Below, piece after piece: positions 50,066 to 64,000 of a stretch of 64,000 bases of DNA. Source of the stretch: Caenorhabditis remanei (lineage: Eukaryota > Nematoda > Chromadorea > Rhabditida > Rhabditidae). The stretch spans positions 13,204,587-13,268,586 of the forward strand of contig NC_071333.1 of NCBI RefSeq assembly GCF_010183535.1, read 5' to 3'. Both the position numbers and the translations under genes were made by a program. Positions within the stretch are counted from its first letter, which is position 1; the number at the start of each line of letters is the position of its first letter. The notes beneath the pieces are model-generated. The model did no database searches, was not told where the DNA came from, and saw only the letters and a program-made list of their open reading frames with translations.

Positions 50066-51348
50066 ATGGATTCTTCGGAGAAACAGTTGTGCGCTGAAAC
50101 TGAAAGGATTAAGAAAACTGCATTCCTATCGGTTAGTTGCTTGTTCCTTGTTGGGTTTTGTATTAAAGTTGACTTTCAGGTAGCGATTTCCACATTTGTC
50201 GTGTTTTGCTCTGTAATAATGCTTCCTCTGATCTATAACTACGTTCAGACTCTTCAAACACATATGTTGGATGAAATGGATTTCTGCCGAGTACGACAAA
50301 TTAGGTAAATACAGAATTCCAGATCATGTGTAATTTTCAGACAAAATCCCGGGACCTTTGGGTAGAAGTAGTGTCAGTCGATACCGTTCTTAGCCGAGGA
50401 AAACGGACGATTAGATCTGCTGATCGCGCAAAGCGAGAGTGGAGTTTTGGGCAATATTTCGATAGAAATCAAAGAGGTTTGTAGGAGAATACACGAAAAT
50501 ACACGAAAATCTTGACACACCGCTAATCGTCATTTATTCTAGCTGCTGGATCTGGTTCGGGAACATCTGGCGGCTACGGAACCTACCCGCCTGCACCTAC
50601 AGTTGCACCCAGCTACGGAGATTATAAAGTGGCTGCTGTCGAGGAATTCCAACCAGCTTCATGTATGAAATACAACTTTTGTACGAGAAAATATTTCTGA
50701 CGTTCAGGTTGCACATGCCAACAAGGACCAGTTGGACCATCCGGCCCTCCAGGAGATGATGGTCTTGACGGTGTCGATGGAAAGCCTGGAGTTGACGGAC
50801 CACCTGGTAGAGATGGAGTTCTTCTTCCACCACTTGGACAAGCTCCAGAACCTTGTGTCATCTGCCCACCAGGACCAACAGGACCTCCAGGATTCCCAGG
50901 ACAAAAAGGACCAAACGGACCACGTGGGAGTCCAGGACTTCAGGGTCAGGATGGAAAGAAAGGAGAACAAGGAATGCCGGGTCCACAAGGTCCAACTGGT
51001 AGACCAGGAAGACCAGGACCCAAGGGACCCAAAGGAGAGGATGGGAGAGTCATTATGGTAAATATTTATTTGAGTTGTTGTACAATAACATTATAATCTG
51101 TACAGGTGGCCGGCCCCGCGGGACCAGCAGGTCCACCAGGTCCAACTGGAACACCTGGAAAACGAGGTGCTAGAGGAATGGATGGGTTGCCAGGACCACA
51201 AGGAGCACCAGGACAACAAGGAGATTCAGGAGTTCCTGGACCAGACGGGAAAGAGGGACCAAAAGGAGAGAGAGGGCCTCCAGGACCACAAGGACTCAAG
51301 GGATCGTGTGAACATTGTCCTCTCCCAAGACTTCCACCAGGATATTAA
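50066..51348 (+). CDS. Cuticle collagen
   Basis: Five exons; ATG at 50066, TAA at 51346-51348. The N-terminus (RIKKTAFLS, then [20 protein letters not shown]) is the single hydrophobic anchor found in worm collagens, followed by the family motif [13 protein letters not shown] and a furin-like site [14 protein letters not shown] before the triple-helix region. A non-collagenous Gly/Tyr/Pro spacer leads to cysteines CCTC, then interrupted Gly-X-Y tracts: [10 protein letters not shown], a break [16 protein letters not shown], a second block ending KGEDGRVIM, and a last block ending [16 protein letters not shown]. The paired Cys groups flanking Gly-X-Y blocks are typical for disulphide-linked cuticle trimers. 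The second intron uses a GTACGA donor within CGAGTACGA. A polyadenylation signal AATAAA occurs near 51450. The product is secreted to the extracellular cuticle. Confidence 0.93.
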
Positions 51349-51729
51349 AATAACTTTTCATTTTTGTTTGTATATTGAGGTATATCTTATGGCTTTTTTA
51401 CTTTTCGGTCATCTTTAAATTATTTGCTTCTTTTCCAAACCGCTTCCAATAAAAAATGTACACCTATTGAATGTCAGAGAGATATTATTTCATGATCAAT
51501 TGAAAAAATTTCAAGGAAAACAGCATTGAATTCAATACTTTGAAAGTTATTGGCAGTCGACGATCATAAAATGTGTTGTCGAGTTTTCATTTCATATTTG
51601 ATAACGAACTGTTTTCAGTGTCTGTTTTTACTCTTATCATTCAATTTTAAAGTTTTTCATTGTTTCTAATGTTCGTTCTATTATTTTTAACTTGTTGCCT
51701 TTTTGCAGAGGTTTTAGTCTTCAATTTAG

Positions 51730-55488
<3,759 letters not shown>

Positions 55489-55553
55489 ATTAGATACGGT
55501 TTTGTTGAATTTGAATAAATGAATTTATTTTGAAAAGGTATTACTCAGAAGGT

Positions 55554-56245
55554 TTGGCTCTATTACAGTTTAGATGTCCTTTAAAAACTCAAACGTCCCT
55601 TAAAACACTTAAACGTCCCTTAAAACACTTAGACGTCCCTTGAAACACTTAAACGTCCTTTCAAACTCTAATTTTTTTAAAACGTCCTTTCAAAAGTTTA
55701 AACGTCCCAAAAAACGTTTAAACGTCCCATAAAATGTTTAGACGTCCCTTGAAATCCCAAAATATAGTTCTGAAGATTTAAACGTCCCATTTAAACATTT
55801 AGACGTCCCAAAAAACATTTAGACGTCCCAAAAAACATTTAGACGTCCCAAAAAACATTTAAACGTCCCAAAAAATGTTTAGACGTCCCTTGAACACTTT
55901 CAGTGGCTTTTAGTGTTGAAGGGACGTCTAAACATTTTTTGGGACGTTTAAATGTTTTTTGGGACGTCTAAATGTTTTTTGGGACGTCTAATTATTTAAA
56001 ACCTAATTTTCAGACTTCAAGGGACGTCTTAATATTTAATGGAACGTCTAAACATTTTTTGGGACGTCTAAATGTTTTTTGGGACGTTTAAACATTTTTG
56101 AACATATTTGGGATCCGAAAGGACGTTTAAATGTTTCAAAGGACGTCTAAGTGTTTCAAGGGACGTCTAAGTGTTTTAAGGGACGTTTAAGTGTTTTTTG
56201 GGACGTTCAAGTTTTCAAAGGACATCTAAACTGTAATAGAGCCGA
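55554..56245. repeat. Foldback element made of a ~20-bp ACGTCCC repeat
   Basis: The outer ends GGCTCTATTACAGTTTAGAT (left) and its complement at 56224-56243 form inverted termini. Each arm is a tandem array of a roughly 20-bp unit of type TTTAGACGTCCCAAAAAACA: on the left strand as ACGTCCC (55590-55889) and, past the centre, as GGGACGT (55919-56216). The centre is itself a hairpin (CCCTTGAACACT ... AGTGTTGAAGGG at 55887-55922). Units vary (AAACGTCCCTTAAAACACTT, GACGTCCCAAAAAACATTT). No protein is encoded. It lies 66 bp after the purine gene's stop codon, just past its AATAAA. Confidence 0.9.
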
Positions 56246-56757
56246 AGGTTTTTGGGGAGTGAATGTTAATGCTGAAAGCTTGGAACGTGGAAAATTGTTT
56301 TAGCTTAATAGATTGCTATAGGGAGCTACATGAACTTTATATTGAGAACAGAAAAATTGATGAATAGTAAACTGAGAGAAGTGTGATTCATAAGACCATT
56401 ATTAGGCCTGGAGGACCTCGAGCCTGGAGGATAACGTTGCATACAAAATATGGAATAATTAGGACTATTATATCATTGTCGTTCACAAAAATTCCATGGC
56501 ATAAATGGTGTTGTAAAGTAGATAAAATACTATTTATATTGATGTGTATAGTGTCGAATTGTAACCTGCAAATCTTCGTTGATTATCTGAAATAGGTATT
56601 GTTTGCGTTGGACTTACATTCTGACATTTTATAGATAGAAACAATGCGTATTTCAATAAAATGGCAAGAAATGAACATTAAATCCATTGAGAAGTATTAG
56701 GAAAATATTTAATAAAAATGTCATTCGATCTGAAATCAGAGGTTTTTTTTCTCATTT

Positions 56758-58217
56758 TTAGTACCTGAAACCAACATTATTATCAGTTTCTTCTGGAGGT
56801 TCGCCGTTCTCATCTTGATTCTCAGTCTCAACGCCTTCTCGTTTCCTTTCTTTTTCTGTTTCTCTCAAGTATTTTTGATTACTCAACACGTAGTCGATGA
56901 AATCCGCAAAATGTAAGCGGAATATGATAGAAGCCTCATCATCCATTGGACACGTTCCGTTAGATTGGCAGAACTGAATTAATTTAGCTGCGACAATGAA
57001 GAAAATGAATAATTGAGAAAGAATTCGCATAGGAATGACTTTGGCATTCAGAATGCACTGTTGCACCGCTGCTGACTTTAGATTTGGGAACATGTCAAAA
57101 CTCTCCTCATCTTTTGCAGCAACAAAGTTTACCAACGGGTAATCGGGGAACCAGTATTCATTGTCATCCTCATCTTCACTCATATCATCTCTGATATATT
57201 CACCGTCACCATTGAACCGAGTCTCACTAATGTATTGTACATTCGATGAGTTCCTACAGTTTCTTGGAGGTACACTTCCAAACTGCCATTGATAGTTTGG
57301 CAGATCATCGCAGCGAAACCCTTGGCGAGCAGCTCTCCTTTGCTCGTTTTCATCAGTCTCCTCTGATTCCTCAGTTAGATTCTCCGGCTCTTCTTGTTGA
57401 TCTTCTTCTTGAGCCTCTAGTTGAGCCGCCCGTCGAGCCTCTCGAATCTCAAGCGGCTCCACATAACCTGGTGTCACTCTCTGAACTGTGATAGTTCCAA
57501 TTGATCCTAGTTGTCTTCTCCATTCATGTACATCTATTGGAGCTTCATCATCGATAGTCTTTGAATTACTTTGAACGCTTGCTTCATGGACTCCTACAAC
57601 AATTCTATGCGGGTACTTGCATGATCCAATTTGACGAGCTGCTAGATGTCCAGCGCATGTTGACGTCTTACGTGGCCGCAATGGACGAGCTCCTAACAAG
57701 CCAGGCTGGAAACCTCGAGAAGAGTTTCCCACAGTCAAACTAGCTAGAACAGATAGACTTGAAGTTTCTCCAACAACCATCGGTCCAGTGATGTTTCCAT
57801 TAGCATCTTGAATAGTTTTAGCGACTTCTGAAAAAAAGGTAACTTTTCTATTCATATTAGAGAACAATATATACAACTAAACCCATCTATACCCATATAT
57901 CCCCATTATTTAGTAAATCATTTAAAACATGAAATTACCTGTGTTGACCTCGTCATTGTTATTATTTGGATCCAATGTGTTCTCTTTTGTAGCTGTTGCA
58001 CTTTCAGCGGCCTCTTGTTCAGAATCGAATACTTCTGGCAACTCGGTCATTTCTTGACTCATAGCATGTTCAAGTTCAGAATCATGAAGGTCACTTGGGT
58101 CGCTGACCGTCGAATTAGAACGGCAGTCGATTTCAATGGCTAAAACATGAATTACTCTAAAAATTATAATATTTCCTAACGCTTACCTGTTAATAGACGT
58201 GTTCTATCGTTATCCAT
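56758..58217 (-). CDS. Acidic orphan protein
   Basis: Three exons: a 10-codon start exon at 58217 (MDNDRTRLLT), a Glu/Ser-rich exon (58140-57940) and a long exon from about 57828 to the TAA at 56758-56760. About 435 residues. Landmarks: a basic patch LLGARPLRPRKTSTCAG, a conserved-looking block RQIGSCKYPHRIVVGVHEAS, a coiled/acidic stretch EAQEEDQQEEPENLTEESEE, a Trp/Tyr-rich block DDLPNYQWQFGSVPP, an acidic run DDMSEDEDDNEYWFPDYP, and a hydrophobic segment ILSQLFIFFIVAAKLIQF that could be a buried helix or membrane segment. No known domain is recognised. Composition suggests a nuclear or scaffold protein, but this is inference only. Confidence 0.75.
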
Positions 58218-59549
58218 AATTGTTGACCAGCTAGTAAATAAACAACAATAGGTCTCTAGTGAGGCAAAGACAGGGAGATCCAACTAGTGGTTACCTAAAG
58301 TAAGCACGTTTTATTGAATTTTCAGAGATTTCACTAATTACGAAAATATATGAAATAATCTGGACAAAGAAGACAACCTATTTTTTCATGGCATTTTTGT
58401 TGGGATGAGATGAAAACTACAACAGAGTATAGACAGATACAAAGAAGAAGAAAAATAAACAAATTTCAGCCTCCCAGGATACAAAAAAAAGCACTTGTTA
58501 CCTGGCAATGCTCTCGAAAACCCATAAAACTACGTATGAAACAATTTTCGGGCGATGAAAAATGATGCTGAATTTTTTCGTGTGCCTCTCTTCAGCACCC
58601 CGAATGTCGCCAGGCACAGTAATGGGAAAAATACTAAAAAATGGAAGTGTTGGAAAAAGCTGAATTCTTCTGGGAATTTCTCAGAAATAAATAGAATATA
58701 TTTTATAGGCGTCACTCATGTTGCTGAAGGTGTAGTGAAAGTGACCAAACCGTGAGAAACCGAGAAAAAATCTGCTCAAGGAAATGAGATCTGGTACAAA
58801 AACGTTTTGGAGAGAAACTCAATGATGACACATTGATTCATACAGCAGGAAACAATAGATTGAAAATGGTGTATTACTATTCTTAGTACTGCACTGAAGT
58901 AAAAAATGAATATATGGGTGAAAAAGCTTCTGGATTTAAAACCAATGTCGGAACAAAAACGTATTCGTACACTCTAGCCTCTAATTTCCAAAAGAAAGAC
59001 ATGGAAGATGCCACGTCATGTCGTTCGAGACGAGCCATTTTTGTGGCCACATAAAGTCAATTGTGAGCACTTGGATGTGCATGTGTGGGCGATTTATATC
59101 TAGTGCGAATCTAGGAAGCTGAGATTCATTTATTTTTGGAAAAAACCTATATATCAAAGGAAGTGGATGGAGAACACGTTCAAAATAAGATTTCCGTAGA
59201 GAGTGATATGCATAAATGCGTTGTCTATTTTTTTTTGTTAAGAGCGGTCTAGTGAACTAATTTTCTTGAAAAAAAACTTGACGCTTCACTTATTTCGTCT
59301 GTTTTTCAGAAAATTTGAATATTTTTGATAGAAACATTAACGTGAAAAGTTTGGTTCTGTCATACTAGTATGTAGGCTGAAACGGAAAAATGAAAAACGG
59401 AGATAGTGGGGGCAATATTCATTATTAACAGGTACAATGAATTAATGAAACAATAAAAAGAAAAGTTCACACGTATAGAATTGAAAAGTACCCGTAATGG
59501 ATTAGACTAGGGAGATTGGAATTATGGTTGCAAGTTATGAAGATGGGAT
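58218..59549. other. Intergenic stretch between acidic orphan and TMTC gene
   Basis: AT-rich, with no exon supported on either strand. It holds the promoter of the acidic gene and the 3' UTR of the TMTC gene. Confidence 0.5.
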
Positions 59550-61823
59550 TTATGGAGATGTTGAATTGTAGCAATTCTGATGTTCCAATTTTTGCAGATT
59601 CTGTCTTGCAATGGTGTTCTGTGAATCATGCATCAATGCGATCCGGTATTCGGTTTCTGCATCCTTATGACGATTCATTCGTTGGAAAAGAACGCCTGAA
59701 AGAGTAATTCTAGTTTTAGCACTGGAAGTTCTATTGTTACCCAGGTTAGCATGATAGAGTGCAGATGACGGATGGAGGTCGATTGCAGTGTTTATATGTC
59801 GTTCTGCTTTTGTGAATTCTTTGTTTTTTGCGTAGCACGATCCGATCTGCATATGAACCCTGGACTCATTCGGAACACTTAACAAAGCTTGGTTTGACAG
59901 GTCAATAACCTCCGAACACTGATCTAGATGATCCAGTACCACAAACAAGTTGGTCCATGACTGTGTGTGCAATGGATTCACTCTGTAATTATTCATAATT
60001 CTGTGGTATTGCATGGTCTCTGTCCTAAAACATCACAAACTCCAAAACGTGATGTAAAAAAAGCCAAGAAGTCAAAAGATTTTTTTTCTCACAGGTGGAC
60101 ACGTTTTAGTTCAGACTCTTTTGTCATTCAAAAAAAGATAAGTTTCTCACACTCACCTTGTGGCATTTCTCCATGCCGACATTGCAAGAAGTTCTCGATT
60201 GGTCCTCTGGTAGAGAACACCCAAGTTGAAAAGACAGTGAGCAGAGTTTGGGCGTAAAGTCAATGAGTTTTTCAGAGATTTTTCAGCGTCTTGGTACTTC
60301 TTCAAGTTCATTTGGGAGATTCCCAGATTCATCCAAGCAACAGCAAAGTTAGGTCTTAGAGTAACCGCCCGGGCAAGTAAACTCTCTGCGGTTTTGCTGT
60401 CTCCAGATTTCTCCAACAAGTTACCAAGATTGTTGAGCGCTTGTTCATAAGAAGGGTCTAGTCTGAAATTATTGTCACATGTTGAAATATCAAACGAGAA
60501 ACAAACTGACTTGATAGCATTCCAGTAGTTTTTCTCCGCGTCTTTGGTGAGACCATTGTCTCCCAAAACTTTTCCCATGTTGTAATGAATTTTCGCATTC
60601 ATAGGGCAGACACGAAGTCCGGAGCTATAAAGTGAAAGCTCATTTTCCCACTCGGAGCTCCGCTGAAATGTTGTAAACAAGGTTTTTGTTTGACTTTATG
60701 TGTGGGGGATCGAACCTTGTAAGTCTTGGAAATTGAAAGAAGTATAACTGTGATGGCGATGATATCTGCATTTTTGGTATGAACTGACAGCTTCTTCATA
60801 GCCACTGCACACATGATACAGAATCCAACAGACGGAAGGTACAGTACTCGTTCTGCTACGGTGAACCCCACGGTAAAGAATATATTCGACGACGGCAGAA
60901 ACGCAATCGCCCCTATTAATGCTCCAAACGTTAGAACCCTGAAAGGCAACGGATTAATTCTTCCCTATATTGAATAAACCAAACCTGCATTCATTTCTGA
61001 ATTTGACTCCGATAATTACGGGTATGGAAATGAGAACAGGTGATAATACGCGGACGTCGTACAACGAAGAGATTGGTGGAATACATCCCATTGAATAGTC
61101 AAAACAAAGATTAGCAGGTATAACAAGAAGGTAGATGTGGTAAAGCCAGATATACGAGTAGTTGACAGCCTGCAAAATTTAGAATGAGGTTTTTAGGATT
61201 GGAAAGCTTCTTACCCTGTAGAATCCGGATTCTATGAATGCTGCAGGGTTATCCAGTTTTGTGAATTTGGCTGTTTGGAAACCGTTTATGAACATTCTTA
61301 GGAAAGTGAGCAGCAGGAAGAAAACTATCGTAGCTGGGTGTTTCGATGAAAAAGGAGCTCTTGTCACAAGGTCAATGCACAAGGCAATTGGCTGTAAAAT
61401 ACGAGTTCCGAAATTTTAAATGTAATCTAATACTTACAATTGCCATTAATCCTTGTTCCTTTGAAAATGTTGCCATTGTTACAAAAATTACAAAATTCCA
61501 GCTAAAAGTTTCGTTTCGAATAAAAGTTATCAGTGCTAGCAGTGAAAAGATTGTCATTAATAGTTCAGCACGTCCGGTCATGTTTGCCACCTGAAAACCA
61601 GAGCAATGTTTTTGCAAGTTTTATTTTAATTTCACGTACTGCTTCAGTGTGTACTGGATGTACTGCAAACAAAACTGCGGATGGAAGTGCGACTTCAAAA
61701 TGATTGAATCGTTTTTCCAGTAATCTAGCAAATAGGTAAAAAACCATTGTAGCCACTCCATGGCAGATTATGTTGACGATGTGATATCCAAGTGTTGATT
61801 TTCCATGCAACTGATAATTCAGC
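59550..61823 (-). CDS. TMTC-family transmembrane TPR protein (5' end missing)
   Basis: The first secure exon begins at 61823 (LNYQLHGKSTLGYHIVNIIC) and ends FAVHPVHTEA, hallmarks of the TMTC family, C-mannosyl/O-mannosyl transferase-like multi-pass proteins of the ER membrane. Next come TGRAELLMTIFSLLALITFI, FSKEQGLMA and several hydrophobic segments (NYSYIWLYHIYLLVIP, FLPSSNIFFTVGFTVAERVL with YLPSVGF). The C-terminal half is a row of tetratricopeptide repeats: AKIHYNMGKVLGDNGLTKDA, EQALNNLGNLLEKSGDSKTA, AVAWMNLGISQMNLKKYQDA, AHCLFNLGVLYQRTNRE, RVHMQIGSCYAKNKEFTKA and a last repeat ending at the TAA 59550-59552. The family's N-terminal catalytic Asp-Asp loop and the SYRPLTVLTF segment were not found upstream, so one or more exons lie beyond 61.9 kb or outside the window. 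An in-frame Met at 61891 exists but would give a truncated protein. Confidence 0.88.
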
Positions 61824-61923
61824 CTGAAATTTATGTTCAAACGAGTGCTTCGAGTGTTTTCAATTTCCCACAAAACTATCGCGTGTCCCATTTCTGTCAA
61901 ACATTTATGAGTTAATGTTTCCC

Positions 61924-64000
61924 AAGGAAGTTGTTCAGTAATTTAGAGGATGAGTAATTTCATGAGACAACCACCCCCTTATTTGGCTGTTAGCAGATGG
62001 CCCCACACAACGGACCACCGGAAATACCATGTAATGAAGAGAGACGCAGACTTGTAACCCTCTAAGCGCAGTTTTCAGCTCATAATCTGGCATCTTGAGT
62101 ACGGGATGAGTCCCTTGAGACGAATGTCTAAGGTCGAGGAAAGGGAACGAGTGGATGAGCTCATATTTCATATCGTGTCCCTTATTTGCATAATTCTCGC
62201 CTCGACAATGTACAACAATCCAGGAATGAAGATGTTGCGGGAAGACAGAGTGCTTGAAACAAAATGAAGTGAAACATATATTTTTCAGGAAAGTAGTACC
62301 TACCGTAATCTACTTGCTTTAGATCTACAAACCTAAGACGCCAGTATTACCAGACAATGTCAAGTCGCATCTCACGTCAACCTTAATGTGCAATATAGCA
62401 CTTTATGAACATACGTCAATCTTTACATTCATTTCCCTTCTCTTTCACTCACTCAATATATATATGCGGTAAATTTATAGGAACTGAGCATGAGGAGCAT
62501 GAGAGATGCTCATAAATTTTGCCACACCTGACAAACATCTGTCCCACTTTTTGTTCGCTTGCACCCCACTTCTCGCGCATCGTCATTTTTCATCCGAGAG
62601 TGACACGAAGTGGTTTGGAAATGAATCCCTGGTTCTATTTTTGCTCTTGCCTTTTTTGGTTTTGTATGAAAGAAGGGGATCTTGAAGCAGAAATTGAAAA
62701 GTGTGAAACCAACAGAAACGAATTTTAATTTCGAGTTTAGCACCCCTCATCTTGTCAACAAGGACATGTCTTGGGATGTGTTTTAATATCAAGCTAAGGA
62801 TGGTGTTTGCGGGAAGCGCACTTCTACTTCCCAATATCCCATTGAAGCAATAAGCGTAATTGGTATCGTAATCCAAATGCACATCCTTATTTCTTTATTG
62901 GACTACGAAGTGGTAGTGTTGAGAAGAAATTGAGGTGTTCTTACTATGACGACCAAAATGCTATCCACTAGACACGCAAACATGTGGTTTTTGTCTCGCC
63001 TTTCCTCCAATTTTTTGTTTTAGTCCATCCGGAACTAAAGAAAATTGGTTGCTTCTTGCTTCTCTTCCCCCCCCCCCCGACACATTTTACTAATAGATAA
63101 ATGCAATAGCTTTTAGCAACTGGGAACTAGTGGGAATCTTAACTTTTTCGTCGTCTCAATCGAGAAGATTTGCATTTTATGACTTTCTACGACTCGACGG
63201 CACATTTGATGGAATGAAACAAAAGAGTGCCGACTCAATAGATAATCCAAGTGAAACACGACGAAACAAGACCTTCTTTTCAATGTTGTTGTACTAAAAG
63301 CACGCCTCATTGATCTTACTACGCCACCTTACTTTGGTGGTAACTAATGTGCCGGAATTTTTGAAATTGAATGGCAAGAAACTTCAGTTAAGACACCTCA
63401 AACTATTTTTAAAATTGTATACACCATATGTTACTGGGTTTTTGAATTCCATTCAATTCCCTTCTGAATCTGCCGCCCCAAAATATCCACTTTTCAACCC
63501 AGTAAATCGAAAAATCTGGCGGTTAGATGAAATGTCACGATTAGAGTGAGTGGCGCTTGAAAAATTGCAAGAAGCATCGGTGTGAAGCATCAATCTCACC
63601 AGTCTCTTCTTCTTTTCAATCCCATCTGCACACTTCTTTAGATGTGTTCACGAGCCATTAGCGCAGGAAACGATATCCGCCAACACCCCTTACAAGGGGG
63701 GCCATCCGATCATATTTCATCCATCCCATCTTCTTCCCCGATTTAGTTACGTAATGCTTCTGTGTCTTTTTCGGTTTAGAAATAAACCATAACCCAAAAA
63801 CAGGAAACTAGAATAAGTGATGGAGGAACAGAAGGAGAAGAGAGCATAACATGTCATACCAGAGATAATAAATATTTGATGGAACATAAATGCGATATAA
63901 CATGTAGAAGATACAAAAGGACCTTTCGTGACCGCATGTGTCTCTTCCTTCTAATAATCCCTATAATTTCATGTCCTTAAGAATGAATAGAGTGGCAGGT
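61924..64000. other. Right-end stretch upstream of the TMTC gene
   Basis: No exon could be supported. Missing 5' exons of the TMTC gene are expected here or beyond the window. A run of about 12 C lies near 63067. Several open frames of 65-100 codons lack splice context or family similarity. Confidence 0.4.

Noticed and set aside
57246..57743. Open frames antisense to the acidic orphan gene
   Set aside because: Shadows of the long minus-strand exon.
60700..60720. GGTTCGATCCC on the minus strand, resembling a tRNA B box
   Set aside because: No A box or cloverleaf; it is simply the start of an intron (AAG|GTTCGA) in the TMTC gene.
63310..63549. 79-codon plus-strand open frame near the right end
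   Set aside because: Begins at a non-ATG codon, no splice context, and no family match.

Overview
This is AT-rich eukaryotic DNA from a nematode, almost certainly a Caenorhabditis species. The evidence is the short introns (many 42-60 bp) ending in the consensus TTTTCAG, trans-splice-type acceptors just upstream of start codons, and a gene content of nematode-type supplementary nuclear receptors, a bli/col-type cuticle collagen, a KQT potassium channel and a C-type lectin. The pairing of a GARS-AIRS-GART purine gene with a TMTC-type TPR membrane protein fits the X chromosome of C. elegans from memory; this is an inference, not a search result.

Layout, left to right. 0.1-1.4 kb: secreted C-type lectin (-). 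1.7-8.9 kb: KCNQ1-like voltage-gated K+ channel (+). 9.4-14.1 kb: two tandem rhodopsin-like orphan receptors (-). 14.9-16.9 kb: nuclear hormone receptor 1 (-). 17-22 kb: long non-coding interval ending in a strong GC hairpin plus T-run. 22.3-27.1 kb: long coiled-coil protein of unknown role (+). 27.1-30.8 kb: non-coding. 30.8-35.9 kb: nuclear hormone receptor 2 (+), with a 1.74 kb near-perfect palindrome in one intron. 36-40.4 kb: two direct copies of a roughly 0.6 kb segment flanking a small orphan gene and a degenerate SET-domain gene. 40.8-41.1 kb: transposase remnant. 41.4-47.0 kb: nuclear hormone receptor 3 (-). 50.1-51.3 kb: cuticle collagen with a TATA box (+). 51.7-55.5 kb: trifunctional purine synthesis gene (+), followed by a 0.69 kb foldback element built from a roughly 20-bp repeat. 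56.8-58.2 kb: acidic orphan protein (-). 59.6-61.8 kb and beyond: TMTC-family protein, N-terminus not found (-).

There is no single operon-like system. The genes serve excitability (KQT channel), signalling (two receptors), lipophilic-ligand transcription control (three receptors with the same CNGCK P-box), extracellular matrix (collagen, lectin), ER glycosylation (TMTC) and de novo purine synthesis. The most unusual DNA is structural: two different long inverted repeats, one inside a transcribed intron and one directly 3' of the purine gene. Both would fold into long hairpins as DNA or RNA. Gene models here were spliced by eye, so exon ends are approximate unless stated.
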